Positions 40,924 to 49,304 of a DNA stretch of 64,000 nucleotides are shown one piece after another. Under the pieces are notes generated by a model. That model was given only the letters and a program-made list of their open reading frames with translations, had not been told where the DNA came from and ran no database searches. The first letter of the stretch is position 1. Each line of letters opens with the position of its first letter. The stretch is from Sanguibacter gelidistatuariae (GTDB taxonomy: Bacteria > Actinomycetota > Actinomycetes > Actinomycetales > Cellulomonadaceae). The DNA lies in NCBI RefSeq assembly GCF_900096585.1, contig NZ_FMYH01000006.1, positions 1 to 64,000 on the forward strand, given 5' to 3'. The position numbers and the translations under genes were made by a program.

Positions 40924-43365
40924 TCACCGGTGCGTGGCCGGAGCCGACGCTGCGACCGGGTGGGTCCCCGGCTCAGACGAGGGCCCGCGTGCGGGCAGGC
41001 TGAGGCGCTTGAGCAGCAGGGCGTTGACCGCAACGATGAGCGACGACCCGGACATCGACAGTGCGGCGATCTCGGGGCGCAGCACCAGCCCGAAAGCAGG
41101 TGCGAAGACGCCGGCCGCGATCGGCAAGGCGATCACGTTGTAGCCGATGGCCCAACCGAGGTTTTGGCGCATCTTGCGCCGTGTGCCCTTGCCGATGCGC
41201 AGCGCAACGGGCACGTCCAGGGGGTCGGAGCGCATGAGGACCAGATCAGCGGTCTCGATGGCCACATCGGTCCCGGCGCCTATGGCGATGCCGAGGTCGG
41301 CGGTAGCCAGTGCTGGGGCGTCGTTGACGCCGTCCCCGACCATCGCCACCTGCCTGCCTGCCGCTTGTAGCTCGGCGACCTTGGCGGCCTTGTCCCCGGG
41401 TAGGACTTCAGCGATCACGGTGTCGATGCCAAGCTGCTCGGCGATTCGCCGCGCGGTCGCTTCGTTGTCCCCGGTGAGCATGACGACCTCAATCCCGGAC
41501 TCGTGCAGGGCGGCAACGGCGGCCGCTGCCGTGTCCCGTACCGCGTCCGCCAGGGCGATCACTCCGACGGCTCTGCCGTCCACCGCCACGAGCACCACGG
41601 TCCGCCCGGAGGCCGCGAGGTCGTCGCGGCGACCCGCCAACTCGCCAAAGTCGACATTCTCGGCGGTCATGAGCCGCTGGTTGCCCACCAGCACGCGGTG
41701 CCCCTCGACCTGGGCCATTGCACCCTGGCCGGGGACATTGCGGAAGTCAGATGCTGAGAACTCCTGCAGGCCCCGCTGGGCGGCGAGGTCGACGATGGCC
41801 CGGGCCAGGGGGTGCTCGGACTCGTGCTCGATGGTGGCCGCCATGGCGAGCATCTCCTCCTCCGGCAGCCCAGCGGCGATCACCTCGGTGACCTCCGGTG
41901 CGCCCTTGGTCAAGGTTCCGGTCTTGTCCATTACGACCGTGTCGATCCGGGCGGAGGTCTCCAGCGCGGTCGCGTTCTTGAACAGCACCCCCCGCTGTGC
42001 GCCCAACCCGGTGCCGACCATGATCGCCGTAGGGGTCGCCAGGCCCAACGCGTCTGGGCAGGTGATGACCACGACCGTGATCGCGTAGAGCATCGCGGTC
42101 TGCATACTCGCACCCAACGCGAGCCACACCAGGAACGTCGCGCTCCCACCGAAGAGCGCGACCAGCACGAGCCAGAACGCAGCACGGTCGGCCAACCTCT
42201 GCCCCGGGGCCTTGGAGTTCTGCGCTGCTTGCACCATGGCCACGATCTGCGCGAGTGCGGTGTCCGCACCGACCTTCGTCGCCCGCGCCCGAAGGGTGCC
42301 GGTGGTGTTGATCGAGGCACCGACCAGCTCAGCGCCCAGGGTCTTGGCCACTGGCAGAGACTCCCCCGTGACCATCGACTCGTCGACGTCGGACTCGCCC
42401 TCCTCCACAATCGCGTCCACCGGGACCTTCGCACCTGGACGCACCAGCAGCAGGTCGCCGACCTGGACCTGCGCGGTGGGCACCTCGACGGTCTCGCCGT
42501 CGCGCAGAACCAATGCGGTCGAGGGGGCGAGTTCGAGCAGGGTGCGAACCGCCTCGCTCGCCCCGCCCCGGGCACGCATCTCGAGCCAGTGCCCCAGCAG
42601 CACGAACGAGGTGAGCACGGTGGCCGCCTCATAGAACACGTCCCCGCCCCCGGTGAGGGTGATCACGACGCTGTACAGCCACCCGGTGCCGACACCGACC
42701 GCCACCAGGACCATCATGTCCAGAGTCTTGGCCCGAAGCGCCCGGTAGGCGCCGTCGAAGAAGATCCATGCCGAGTAGAAGATCACCGGCAACGACAAGA
42801 GCAGCGAGAACACGTCGTCGCGCAGTCCGAACGGGGCCGAGACCGTGAAGCCTAGGACGTCGCGTCCGATCGGTGACCACAGCAAGATCGGCACGGACAG
42901 CACAACCGCCACCACCAAGCGGTTGCGCATGTCGCGGATCATGCCCTCCATCGACATCCCGCTGTGCCCCCCGCCGTGCCCCATCACCTCATGCGGCGAC
43001 GCACCCGCCATATCAGGACCTGCATGGGCGTCGTGTCCACCGTGCCCGGTATGGGCGGCGGGTGGCTTGGTGGTGGTCAAGTCCGACGGCTCGGCCATCG
43101 GGTCGCACATATGCTCCGGCACGGACTGCCCGGCGCAGTGGTACCCGCTGTCGCGGATCCAGTCCGCGAGCTCAGCGACAGCAGTGCGGTCCGTGTCGTA
43201 GGTGATGCTCGCGGTCTGCGAGACAGCATTCGCCTCGACGACCAGCACCCCGGGACGGCGCATCAGCGCATCCTCTACACCGCGCTCCGATGTCGCCCAA
43301 TGCAATCCACCGACCTGCAGGATCGTGGTCCGAGTGTTCATGTCAGATTCCGTTCCGTAGTTCAT
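40924..43365 (-). CDS. Copper-type P1B ATPase with CPD motif and His-rich N-terminus
   Basis: The protein has up to 813 residues from a codon at 43365. An ATG at 43341 (MNTRTTILQVGGLHWATSER) has a better-spaced GGAA upstream and may be the true start. The N-terminal HMA-like domain lacks the CxxC pair. A Met/His-rich stretch follows (HTGHGGHDAHAG, HEVMGHGGGHSGMSME), as in CopB-like pumps. Then come TGES (MVTGESLPVAKT), the membrane motif CPD in VVITCPDALGLATP, MDKTGTLTKGAP, HESEHPLARAI, TGDNEATARR and [10 protein letters not shown]. Known copper pumps have CPC or CPH here, so CPD is unusual. It lies downstream of YHS and csoR-remnant genes on the same strand. Copper or silver export is likely. 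Confidence 0.88.
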   Translation of the reverse strand: MNYGTESDMNTRTTILQVGGLHWATSERGVEDALMRRPGVLVVEANAVSQTASITYDTDRTAVAELADWIRDSGYHCAGQSVPEHMCDPMAEPSDLTTTKPPAAHTGHGGHDAHAGPDMAGASPHEVMGHGGGHSGMSMEGMIRDMRNRLVVAVVLSVPILLWSPIGRDVLGFTVSAPFGLRDDVFSLLLSLPVIFYSAWIFFDGAYRALRAKTLDMMVLVAVGVGTGWLYSVVITLTGGGDVFYEAATVLTSFVLLGHWLEMRARGGASEAVRTLLELAPSTALVLRDGETVEVPTAQVQVGDLLLVRPGAKVPVDAIVEEGESDVDESMVTGESLPVAKTLGAELVGASINTTGTLRARATKVGADTALAQIVAMVQAAQNSKAPGQRLADRAAFWLVLVALFGGSATFLVWLALGASMQTAMLYAITVVVITCPDALGLATPTAIMVGTGLGAQRGVLFKNATALETSARIDTVVMDKTGTLTKGAPEVTEVIAAGLPEEEMLAMAATIEHESEHPLARAIVDLAAQRGLQEFSASDFRNVPGQGAMAQVEGHRVLVGNQRLMTAENVDFGELAGRRDDLAASGRTVVLVAVDGRAVGVIALADAVRDTAAAAVAALHESGIEVVMLTGDNEATARRIAEQLGIDTVIAEVLPGDKAAKVAELQAAGRQVAMVGDGVNDAPALATADLGIAIGAGTDVAIETADLVLMRSDPLDVPVALRIGKGTRRKMRQNLGWAIGYNVIALPIAAGVFAPAFGLVLRPEIAALSMSGSSLIVAVNALLLKRLSLPARGPSSEPGTHPVAASAPATHR

Positions 43366-43404
43366 CTCCGGGCCGAGCTGTCGGAATGGGGCCCCTCGTG
43401 TGGA

Positions 43405-43685
43405 TCAACTCCGGACTAGTCGGGCTGTCGCAGCGGGCGCTTCCATGAGCTTGGTCTCCTGCTCGCCGCCGCCAGCTCGCGCGGCAGCCACCAGGTAGTG
43501 GCTCATGCGCTCCTCCAGCAGCCCGAGCAGCATGGGCTTCAGCGGGCGGTGCTGTCGAGACCTGGGTGATGACGTCTACCCAATACGTGTCCTCTTGACC
43601 ATCGTGGCGATCCCGCGCACCTGGTACTCGATGCGGCTCAGCCGGTTGAGCTGGTCGCGTTTGGGGCTTCTCCTACCGGCCATCA
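43405..43685 (-). pseudogene. csoR: CsoR-family copper-sensing repressor, frameshifted
   Basis: The first frame reads MMAGRRSPKRDQLNRLSRIE and YQVRGIATMVKRTR, the CsoR/RcnR helix alpha-1, then stops. Shifting frame continues with DTYWVDVITQVSTA and, after a second shift, RPLKPMLLGLLEERMSHYLV to GGGEQETKLMEA. The product would be a complete three-helix CsoR-type protein but for two frameshifts. The Cys usual in the Y-C-x-D-V segment is Trp here, and the later His-x3-Cys lacks its Cys. Even the unbroken form may not have been a classical copper sensor. It is the only csoR-like gene in the window. Confidence 0.8.
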
Positions 43686-43763
43686 TCGGCTGCTTTTGTC
43701 GGCGGCGCTGGCTGGCTTGCCGCTGGCCGGGGACGGGTGCTCCGCCCCCGGGCAAGGGTGCTG

Positions 43764-43937
43764 CTACGACATCACGGTGCTGGCGTAGTTCTCGGGTGTT
43801 GCGGAGAAGGTCGCCGCGCAGTACTTGGAGCAGAAGTAGTACGTCCGTCCCTCGTGCTCGACTCGGGCGGCGGCCTTGGCCGGGTCGACGGTCATGCCGC
43901 ACACCGGGTCGGTCACCTTCGGGGACTTCTCTGACAT
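43764..43937 (-). CDS. YHS-domain protein
   Basis: The gene encodes 57 residues starting MSEKSPKVTDPVCGMTVDPA. The YHS fold carries DPVCGMTVDP and YYFCSKYCAATF, whose Cys residues are likely metal ligands. YHS domains accompany copper ATPases as small metal-binding modules. The same domain is fused to the C-terminus of the ATPase at 57290. GAGGAGCGCGAC lies ahead of the start. A CsoR-type operator at 44029-44047 is 92 bases upstream, so it is probably the first gene of a copper-induced unit with the csoR remnant and the CPD ATPase. Confidence 0.88.
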   Translation of the reverse strand: MSEKSPKVTDPVCGMTVDPAKAAARVEHEGRTYYFCSKYCAATFSATPENYASTVMS

Positions 43938-44028
43938 GTCGCGCTCCTCTTCTGATCGCGTCCGACGCCCACCACCGGGGTTGGTGGGTGGCACGCGGAC
44001 GTTGTTCGGGATGGCCGGAGACGCGATC

Positions 44029-44047
44029 CATACCCCATCCGGGTATG
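44029..44047. promoter_or_regulatory. CsoR-type operator 1 (ahead of YHS gene)
   Basis: CATACCC (44029-44035) and GGGTATG (44041-44047) form a perfect 7-bp inverted repeat with the core ATACCCC-N-GGGTAT. The same 17-bp pattern recurs at 52821 and 60369, and one base shorter at 44675. It matches the GC-rich pseudopalindrome bound by CsoR repressors. Confidence 0.7.
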
Positions 44048-44092
44048 AAAGTGCCTCGACGCGGCTTTGCCCCAGCCCAAGCCCGGTGCAGC

Positions 44093-44488
44093 TCAGGCGT
44101 CGTGGCAGCAGCGACCGGCGACCTGCAGCCCAGCGCTGTCAACAGCGACGGCCTGCTGTGGCTGTCCATGGCCACCACCACAGCAGGCGCCCAAGGCGGA
44201 GAACTCGACGACAACCTCATACTTCGCGGCCCAAGGCCCGTCTGTGACGATCTCTGCAAGGCGCGCCTGCACCCGTGCGGCCTGGTCGGTGGCGTGCATC
44301 GCGGCGAAGGTTTCGGCGCTGTGGTGCTCGACGAGGGCGACGTACGCGCCGTCCGTCGTGCGCAGCAGGCGCCGTCCCTTGAGGCCGTCCGTCTCGCGCA
44401 GCTGGTCGTTGGACCAGGCGAACCACGCCTGGAACTCCTCCTGTCGATCGGTGGGGACTTCAGGGAACCTGGCGATCGCGACAAACAT
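44093..44488 (-). CDS. ABM-fold protein with Cys/His-rich tail
   Basis: The gene encodes 131 residues. The first 90 (MFVAIARFPEVPTDRQEEFQ, WSNDQLRETDGLKGRRLLRT, YVALVEHHSAETFAAMHATD) have the antibiotic-biosynthesis-monooxygenase (ABM, dimeric alpha-beta barrel) pattern. The tail holds GACCGGGHGQPQ and ends RCCHDA, which could bind metal. It is divergent from the gene at 44741, and a CsoR-type box lies between them. The function is unknown; the context is copper handling. ABM proteins also include haem-degrading enzymes. Confidence 0.75.
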   Translation of the reverse strand: MFVAIARFPEVPTDRQEEFQAWFAWSNDQLRETDGLKGRRLLRTTDGAYVALVEHHSAETFAAMHATDQAARVQARLAEIVTDGPWAAKYEVVVEFSALGACCGGGHGQPQQAVAVDSAGLQVAGRCCHDA

Positions 44489-44674
44489 GTGTTCCTCCGT
44501 GGTGCTCTATTGCATGATGCAGGACCCCGCGATGCAGAGCGTGGGGTGGGACTGTCCAGACTCGTCCGCCGACCACGCACGCCGCGTCGAGGCACACTGA
44601 AGATTCCATGAAGATCGAACGCTCTGGGTCCCGCAGGCATGGTTCCGGGCCCCGTGCCGCTCTACATTTGAGCT

Positions 44675-44690
44675 ATACCCCTTCCGGTAT
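44675..44690. promoter_or_regulatory. CsoR-type operator 2 (between ABM and SHOCT genes)
   Basis: The block reads ATACCCCTTCCGGTAT (44675-44690), with ATACC and GGTAT as arms. It is one base shorter than the other three copies. It lies 50 bases ahead of the gene at 44741 and could serve either divergent gene. Confidence 0.6.
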
Positions 44691-44740
44691 GCACGCCGGA
44701 CGCGGCGACGTGCCGTGCGTGGGGTTGATCAGGAGTTGAC

Positions 44741-45028
44741 ATGGGCAACGGCTACTACATGCACGGCGACATGGGCTGGGGTTGGATCTTCGCGCTGATT
44801 GCGATCATCGGGATCGCGGGGATCGTGCTGCTGGTCGTCTTGCTAGCCCGGCAGGCCGGCGGCGGAACCCGGGGCGGGCCCTCCCCCATTCCTGGGGAGC
44901 ACGTCAACAAGTCGGCATCATCCACGGGGCGCAGCCACGCCCGCCAGATCCTGGCTGAGCGGTACGCCCGCGGGGAGATCGACACCGCGGACTACCAAGA
45001 GCGCCTCCAGCACCTACCGGACGAGTAG
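44741..45028 (+). CDS. Small membrane protein with SHOCT tail
   Basis: The gene encodes 95 residues. A short Met/His/Tyr-rich start (MGNGYYMHGDMGWGW) is followed by one membrane segment (IFALIAIIGIAGIVLLVVLL), a linker, and the SHOCT motif HARQILAERYARGEIDTADY at the C-terminus. SHOCT domains are short oligomerisation motifs at the ends of bacterial proteins. Start spacing after AGGAG is good. A copper-type operator lies upstream. The N-terminal Met/His cluster could bind copper, which is inference. Confidence 0.85.
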   Translation: MGNGYYMHGDMGWGWIFALIAIIGIAGIVLLVVLLARQAGGGTRGGPSPIPGEHVNKSASSTGRSHARQILAERYARGEIDTADYQERLQHLPDE

Positions 45029-45067
45029 CGGTGGAACTGATAGGCCGCCCCTGTCGCTGTCCTCTGT

Positions 45068-45246
45068 GCCTACCTCATCCAGAGCGGGACCGCACGGGTC
45101 CTCGTCGAGAGGCTCCGCATCAATGACCCCGCCCTGCTCGGGCTCACGCAGCCACAGTTGTGATCCATCGCCTCGATCGCGGCTGGGGCGTTCCTCGTCG
45201 CCGGCACCCGCCCGGTCCTCACCTCGGCCGACCGCGACCCAGATAC
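45068..45246 (+). pseudogene. lgt: lgt fragment (C-terminal end)
   Basis: The frame reads AYLIQSGTARVLVERLRIND and PALLGLTQPQL, then a TGA at 45161 where the intact gene at 60606 has Trp, then SIASIAAGAFLVAGTRPVLT and SADRDPD. It matches the last 60 residues of Lgt (VLSGTARFLVEIVRVNDPAL in the intact gene). Everything N-terminal is gone. It is a relic of a second metal-cluster lgt. Confidence 0.85.
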
Positions 45247-45491
45247 CTCACTCGACCCCGTGCCGGAGTGGGAACCGTCGAAGCTTGAGATAGCACCTCC
45301 AGGGGCTCATGGAAATCGTCAGCGTCTCTTCGGCACTTCCGCCCAGACGGGACCCGCTCATCAGGCATCGACACTCAAGATTGATCAGTTCAACCTTCAC
45401 CGACTCTTAATGAGTCCGAAGGGGATTCTCGATGGCCAGCGGGAAAACTGCTCGTATGGCGGTCGATCGCCTCTACGAGAATCGGGGGGCC

Positions 45492-45734
45492 ATGAACTTG
45501 TGGTGCGGACCAACGGGCCCCGGGGGCTGGCTAGTCGCAACCGTCGCGTGCCTCGCTGTAGTCGCTCTCGCGGTCTGGGGAGTCAGCCGACTCTTTCCGA
45601 TCCAGCGATCCGACGACGCCAGAACCACCCTCGACCCGCACCTCGCCTCTGACGACATCACGCCCATGTCGCACCCGGCACCGCGTACACAGCGTGACGA
45701 CGACGACCGACCGACGATGACAAACGGAGTCTGA
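45492..45734 (+). CDS. Small single-pass membrane protein
   Basis: From the ATG at 45492 the protein has 80 residues. It begins MNLWCGPTGPGGWLVATVAC with one membrane helix to VWGVSRLF and a polar tail. An ATG at 45432, with AAGGGG upstream, would add 20 residues. The start resembles actinobacterial short membrane proteins with a SHOCT tail, but the tail here (DDARTTLDPHLASDDITP) is degenerate. Its stop shares a base with the next start (TGATG), so the two genes are coupled. The function is unknown. Confidence 0.65.
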   Translation: MNLWCGPTGPGGWLVATVACLAVVALAVWGVSRLFPIQRSDDARTTLDPHLASDDITPMSHPAPRTQRDDDDRPTMTNGV

Positions 45735-46048
45735 TGATGGACCAGATCACAGCCCACCTCAGGCATCACCTCAAGCACATGCTGATCGGTGGGTTGCTCA
45801 TCTTTGCGGCCCTGTGGGCAACGGGCATGGACCTGGGTCGAGCGTTCGGGCTCGCCTTGGTGCTGGCATGCCATGTGGGTATGGCAGTGATGATGGTCAT
45901 GATGATGCGCGGTAAGGGCCACGCCGATGGCTGGCACGACCCCCGTCCACAGCCACCCGCTGTCAGCGGTGCAGGTGAGGCCCGTGTCGAGGCCCGCGAG
46001 AGCGCGCGACGGTCTCGTCGGCCTCCGTCTCGTGGGGCGGGAGTGTGA
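45734..46048 (+). CDS. DUF2933-like small membrane protein
   Basis: The gene encodes 104 residues. HLRHHLKHMLIGGLLIFAAL leads into a membrane pair, with LVLACHVGMAVMMVMMMRGK rich in Met. The protein at 61566 has the same plan (GKTHLLGMLGIAAVVLVVLL, then LACPLMMVGMMFMMRKGH). Met/His-rich short membrane proteins of this kind sit in copper clusters. The last 86 bases overlap the convergent sensor-kinase gene, so the C-terminal 28 residues may not be under selection. Confidence 0.75.
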   Translation: MMDQITAHLRHHLKHMLIGGLLIFAALWATGMDLGRAFGLALVLACHVGMAVMMVMMMRGKGHADGWHDPRPQPPAVSGAGEARVEARESARRSRRPPSRGAGV

Positions 46049-47144
46049 TGACGAAGCGCGCTCCACGGCCGGGGCCGTCGCTGAAGGCTTGCACGGTTCC
46101 CCCGTGGGCCTCGATGATCGCCTTGACGATCGCCAGTCCGATCCCGGAGCCACCGCGGTCTCGGTCGCGGGCTGTTCCAGCGCGGTAGAAGCGTTCGAAC
46201 AAGTGGGGCAGATGGGCAGGTTCGATGCCCTCACCGGTGTCGGAGACCTCCACCTGGGCATTGCCGGCCACCGCCGTAGAGGTGATCGTCACCGCTCCTC
46301 CGGGCTGAGTGTGCTGGAGTGCGTTCTCGACGAGATTCGCCAGCACCTGATGGATCCGGTCAGGGTCGACGGCGACGATCGGGACTCCCGACGCGGTCTC
46401 GACTCGAAGTTCGATCTCACGGTCGGCGCACTGGTGCGCGAACGCGCTGGCAACCTGGGTGATCAGCTCCGTCACGTCTGTCTGCACGCGATCGAGGTCT
46501 AGGTCGCTGCTCTCTGCGCGGGTGACGGCAGCGAGGTCGTCTGCCAGACGCACCAATCGCGTTCCCTGGGCTCGCAGCGTCGACAGGGTGGAGCTGTCCA
46601 GGGTCTTGACCCCGTCCTCGATGGCCTCCAGATAGGCCATGATCGTCGACACTGGCGTGCGCAGCTCGTGGGCGACGTCGGACAGCAGCCGCCGGCGCAG
46701 GCTGTGGCTCTCCTGGAGGCGAACAGCCATGTTGTTGAAGGCCGCGGTGAGTTCACTGAACTCGGCGCCCAGCGCAGGGTCGGTCACGAGGGTGTCGAAC
46801 TGGCCACCCGCCACCCTGGTAGCTGCCGTGGACAGGATCCGCGTGGATCGTCCGATCCGGGTGGTGAGGAAGAGGCAGACGGCGATTGAGGCGACCCCTG
46901 CAGCGGCCAGCGCTATGGACAACGATGCCCCGGACGCCGTGCGGAACGCTTCTTCGGCATGGATGGTCGTGCTGCTGTCCTGGTCGACGCCGGCGACGAC
47001 CATGTGCTCGTGGAAGATCGACGGTCCCAGAGCACTGGCCACCAGCCACGCGGTCAGTCCCCCGGTGAGCAGGACAAGGGCCATCGCCGCGAGGAGCCTG
47101 CCAGCTATCCCGACGTCGGACATGAGCCTGGGTCGGCCTGTCAC
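45963..47144 (-). CDS. Sensor histidine kinase
   Basis: The gene encodes 393 residues from a GTG at 47144 that overlaps the response-regulator stop (GTGA); an ATG at 47123 is an alternative. Two membrane helices (LLAAMALVLLTGGLTAWLVA and SIALAAAGVASIAVCLFLTT) enclose a short 50-residue outside loop. A HAMP region, the H-box SDVAHELRTPVSTI, N-box NLVENALQHT and G-boxes DTGEGIEP and GSGIGLAIVKA follow. The loop lacks an obvious metal-binding cluster. The pair with the upstream regulator forms a two-component system among metal genes, and CopS-like copper sensing is inferred only from context. Confidence 0.92.
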   Translation of the reverse strand: MTGRPRLMSDVGIAGRLLAAMALVLLTGGLTAWLVASALGPSIFHEHMVVAGVDQDSSTTIHAEEAFRTASGASLSIALAAAGVASIAVCLFLTTRIGRSTRILSTAATRVAGGQFDTLVTDPALGAEFSELTAAFNNMAVRLQESHSLRRRLLSDVAHELRTPVSTIMAYLEAIEDGVKTLDSSTLSTLRAQGTRLVRLADDLAAVTRAESSDLDLDRVQTDVTELITQVASAFAHQCADREIELRVETASGVPIVAVDPDRIHQVLANLVENALQHTQPGGAVTITSTAVAGNAQVEVSDTGEGIEPAHLPHLFERFYRAGTARDRDRGGSGIGLAIVKAIIEAHGGTVQAFSDGPGRGARFVITLPPHETEADETVARSRGPRHGPHLHR

Positions 47145-47866
47145 TGGCCCATTCCCATGCGGTAGCCGACGCCTCGGACCGTCCGGACGTATTTCTGATC
47201 CAGCGCCGTGTCGCCGAGCTTCTGACGGACATGGAGAACATGGACGTCGACCAGGTGCTCGTCGCCCACCCACCCCTGGCCCCACACAGTGTCGATAAGC
47301 GCTCTACGGGAAAAGACCACTCGAGGACGATGCGCCAGTGCCGCGAGGACATCGAACTCGGTGCGTGTCAGTGCGACAGGCTGGTCCCCGAGGAAGACCT
47401 CACGCCCGTCGAGGTCAAGCTCAAGGTCTCCGAACCTGAGGCGCTCGGCAGGCGAGCCAACGCTCGTGGATCGACGTGGACGTCGGAGCATCACGGCGAT
47501 GCGCGCCACCAACTCTCGGGGACTGAACGGTTTAGTCATGTAGTCATCAGCCCCGACAGACAGCCCGATCAGCATGTCGATCTCGTCGGTACGTGCGGTG
47601 AGCATGACGACGTAGCAGTCGGAGAACATGCGCAGCTGACGACAGACCTCAATTCCGTCTATACCGGGCAAGCCCAGGTCGAGCACGACCACATCAGGGT
47701 CGACCGTGCGAGCAAGGTCCAGCCCACCCGAGCCGTCGTGCGCGAGGTGCACCTCAAAGCCGCCCTTGCTCAGGTAGCTGCCCACGAGCTGGGCAAGCGG
47801 GCGTTCGTCATCGATGACCAGAGCCCGCCGAACGCCCAGTCCTGCATCTGTACCCATGACCACCAT
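47141..47866 (-). CDS. OmpR-family response regulator
   Basis: The gene encodes 241 residues from the ATG at 47866 (238 from 47857). The receiver domain has the acidic pair in ALVIDDERPLAQL, the phospho-acceptor Asp in VVVLDLGLPGIDG, the Thr in VVMLTARTDE and the Lys in DDYMTKPFSP. The C-terminal winged helix reads DLDGREVFLGDQPVALTRTE, SRRALIDTVWGQGW and RQKLGDTALDQKYVRTVRGV. It is transcribed away from the glutaredoxin/CcdA/redoxin operon at 48011, which is a natural target across the 144-bp divergent region. Confidence 0.93.
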   Translation of the reverse strand: MVVMGTDAGLGVRRALVIDDERPLAQLVGSYLSKGGFEVHLAHDGSGGLDLARTVDPDVVVLDLGLPGIDGIEVCRQLRMFSDCYVVMLTARTDEIDMLIGLSVGADDYMTKPFSPRELVARIAVMLRRPRRSTSVGSPAERLRFGDLELDLDGREVFLGDQPVALTRTEFDVLAALAHRPRVVFSRRALIDTVWGQGWVGDEHLVDVHVLHVRQKLGDTALDQKYVRTVRGVGYRMGMGQ

Positions 47867-48010
47867 TGTGCCGTCGCGCGCTCCCCTCCCGCCCCGGGAC
47901 ACCCGGCCGACACCCATCTTCATCAAACGTTGATCAGAACCCGACCGGGCACCTGTTGTTGGGCGCCAAGGATGGTCGGGACAAGCGCCCAGACCAACCG
48001 TGGAGACCAC

Positions 48011-48337
48011 GTGACCACCCCCACCGCACCAGCCTTGACCGTGACTGTCGTGACGGCGAACGCCTGCCACCACTGCCACGACGCCATCGACGTGCTGATG
48101 AAGAACGCTCTGAGCTACCAGATCGACGTCCGTGAGGTCCCATCCAGCTGCGCCGAAGGCCGCGAGCTCATCGCGACCCACCGCCCTCCCATGAGCCCCT
48201 TGGTCCTCATCAACGGTGAGTACTTCAGCTCAGGGCGCCTGCCCCGCAAGAAGCTGCGGGACTACCTCAACGCCCACGCCACCCCCGTCGTCGTCGATTC
48301 CGACCTCACCCCACAGGCGGCGCGGCACCATGGGTAG
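48011..48337 (+). CDS. Glutaredoxin-like protein with CHHC motif
   Basis: The gene encodes 108 residues from a GTG at 48011, with GGAG six bases upstream. It has a thioredoxin/glutaredoxin fold with TVVTANACHHCHDAIDVLMK carrying the redox motif CHHC and PPMSPLVLINGEYFSSGRLP as the cis-Pro loop. It heads an operon with a CcdA-like membrane electron carrier (overlap 8 bp) and a membrane-anchored redoxin. The set could reduce a periplasmic thiol or metal-binding protein. Confidence 0.85.
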   Translation: MTTPTAPALTVTVVTANACHHCHDAIDVLMKNALSYQIDVREVPSSCAEGRELIATHRPPMSPLVLINGEYFSSGRLPRKKLRDYLNAHATPVVVDSDLTPQAARHHG

Positions 48338-49304
48338 CGAACTCCTCACGTCCGGGTCGATCCTCGCGGCATTCTTCGCCGGCGGTGTTGCCCTGTTCGC
48401 GCCGTGCTGCATCGTCTTCCTCGCCCCGAGCTTTCTGGCAGGTGCGATCAAGAACCGTCGCTGGCGTCTGATCCCTCTCACCTTCGTCTTCACCGCTGGT
48501 CTGGCCCTGGTGCTGGTGCCCATCACGCTCGGGATGAGCCTGCTGGCCGGAGCCATCGCCCGCTACCACGGCCCCCTGTACTACGCGGGAGGCGCCCTAA
48601 TGATCGCCCTGGCAGGCCTCGCGCTCTCAGGTCGCATGTGGTCCCTACCCCGATTCATCCGCACACCGGACACCTCACGCGGTGACGGCGCGAGCTTCTT
48701 CGCCCTCGGCGTCTTCTCCGGCATCGCCTCGAGCTGCTGCGCACCAGTCCTGGCCGGAGTTATGACCTTGTCGGCCCTGTCCGGCAGCGCCACAGGCGGC
48801 CTCGCACTCGGCCTCGCCTACGTCTTCGGCATGGTGTTCCCCCTCTTCGTCATGGCCCTGATCTGGGACAAGGCCCGGCTGGGCGAACGGCGGTTCCTCC
48901 AGGCCAAGACCGTCCGGCTGCGAATGGGGACCCGCACGCTCGTCACCAACAGTCTCAACATCGTCGTGTCGATCGGTTTTGCGGTGATGGGCATCTTCGT
49001 GATCGCCCTTGCCGACGACGCCGACATGACCGGCGGGACAGCCGCCCAGTACAACACAGCACGCCTGCTCACCCGGATCTTCCTGCGGGTGCAGCAATGG
49101 CTCGCCCCCGTCCCCGAGGCCCTCCTGGGGCTAGGACTGCTCGCGCTCGTCGCTGGGCTCGTCTGGTTCACCCTGTCCAGCCGCCGCACGCAGACCGACA
49201 CGACCACAATCGACGTCCCGCCAGGGGACAGCACCCCGTCAGCACACCCGACACCCGGTGACGCCGCGCACTGCCACGACCCCGCAGAAAGAGCCCCACG
49301 ATGA
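48330..49304 (+). CDS. CcdA/DsbD-like membrane electron-transfer protein
   Basis: The gene encodes 324 residues with about seven membrane helices. Both Cys sites are doubled: GGVALFAPCCIVFLAPSFLA and SGIASSCCAPVLAGVMTLSA. CcdA proteins carry single Cys at these two places and pass electrons from the cytoplasm outward. Its tail is polar and His-containing. It is intact, unlike the ccdA at 22859. It lies between a glutaredoxin (upstream, 8-bp overlap) and a redoxin (downstream, 4-bp overlap), which fit as donor and acceptor. The doubled Cys pairs are notable. Confidence 0.85.
   Translation: MGSELLTSGSILAAFFAGGVALFAPCCIVFLAPSFLAGAIKNRRWRLIPLTFVFTAGLALVLVPITLGMSLLAGAIARYHGPLYYAGGALMIALAGLALSGRMWSLPRFIRTPDTSRGDGASFFALGVFSGIASSCCAPVLAGVMTLSALSGSATGGLALGLAYVFGMVFPLFVMALIWDKARLGERRFLQAKTVRLRMGTRTLVTNSLNIVVSIGFAVMGIFVIALADDADMTGGTAAQYNTARLLTRIFLRVQQWLAPVPEALLGLGLLALVAGLVWFTLSSRRTQTDTTTIDVPPGDSTPSAHPTPGDAAHCHDPAERAPR

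Noticed and set aside
43505-44611. 368-codon plus-strand frame across the YHS and ABM genes
   Set aside because: It lies antisense to both recognisable proteins and has no motif of its own.
45161-45163. Selenocysteine TGA in the lgt-like fragment
   Set aside because: The intact copy has Trp here, and the fragment lacks the first three-quarters of the gene.
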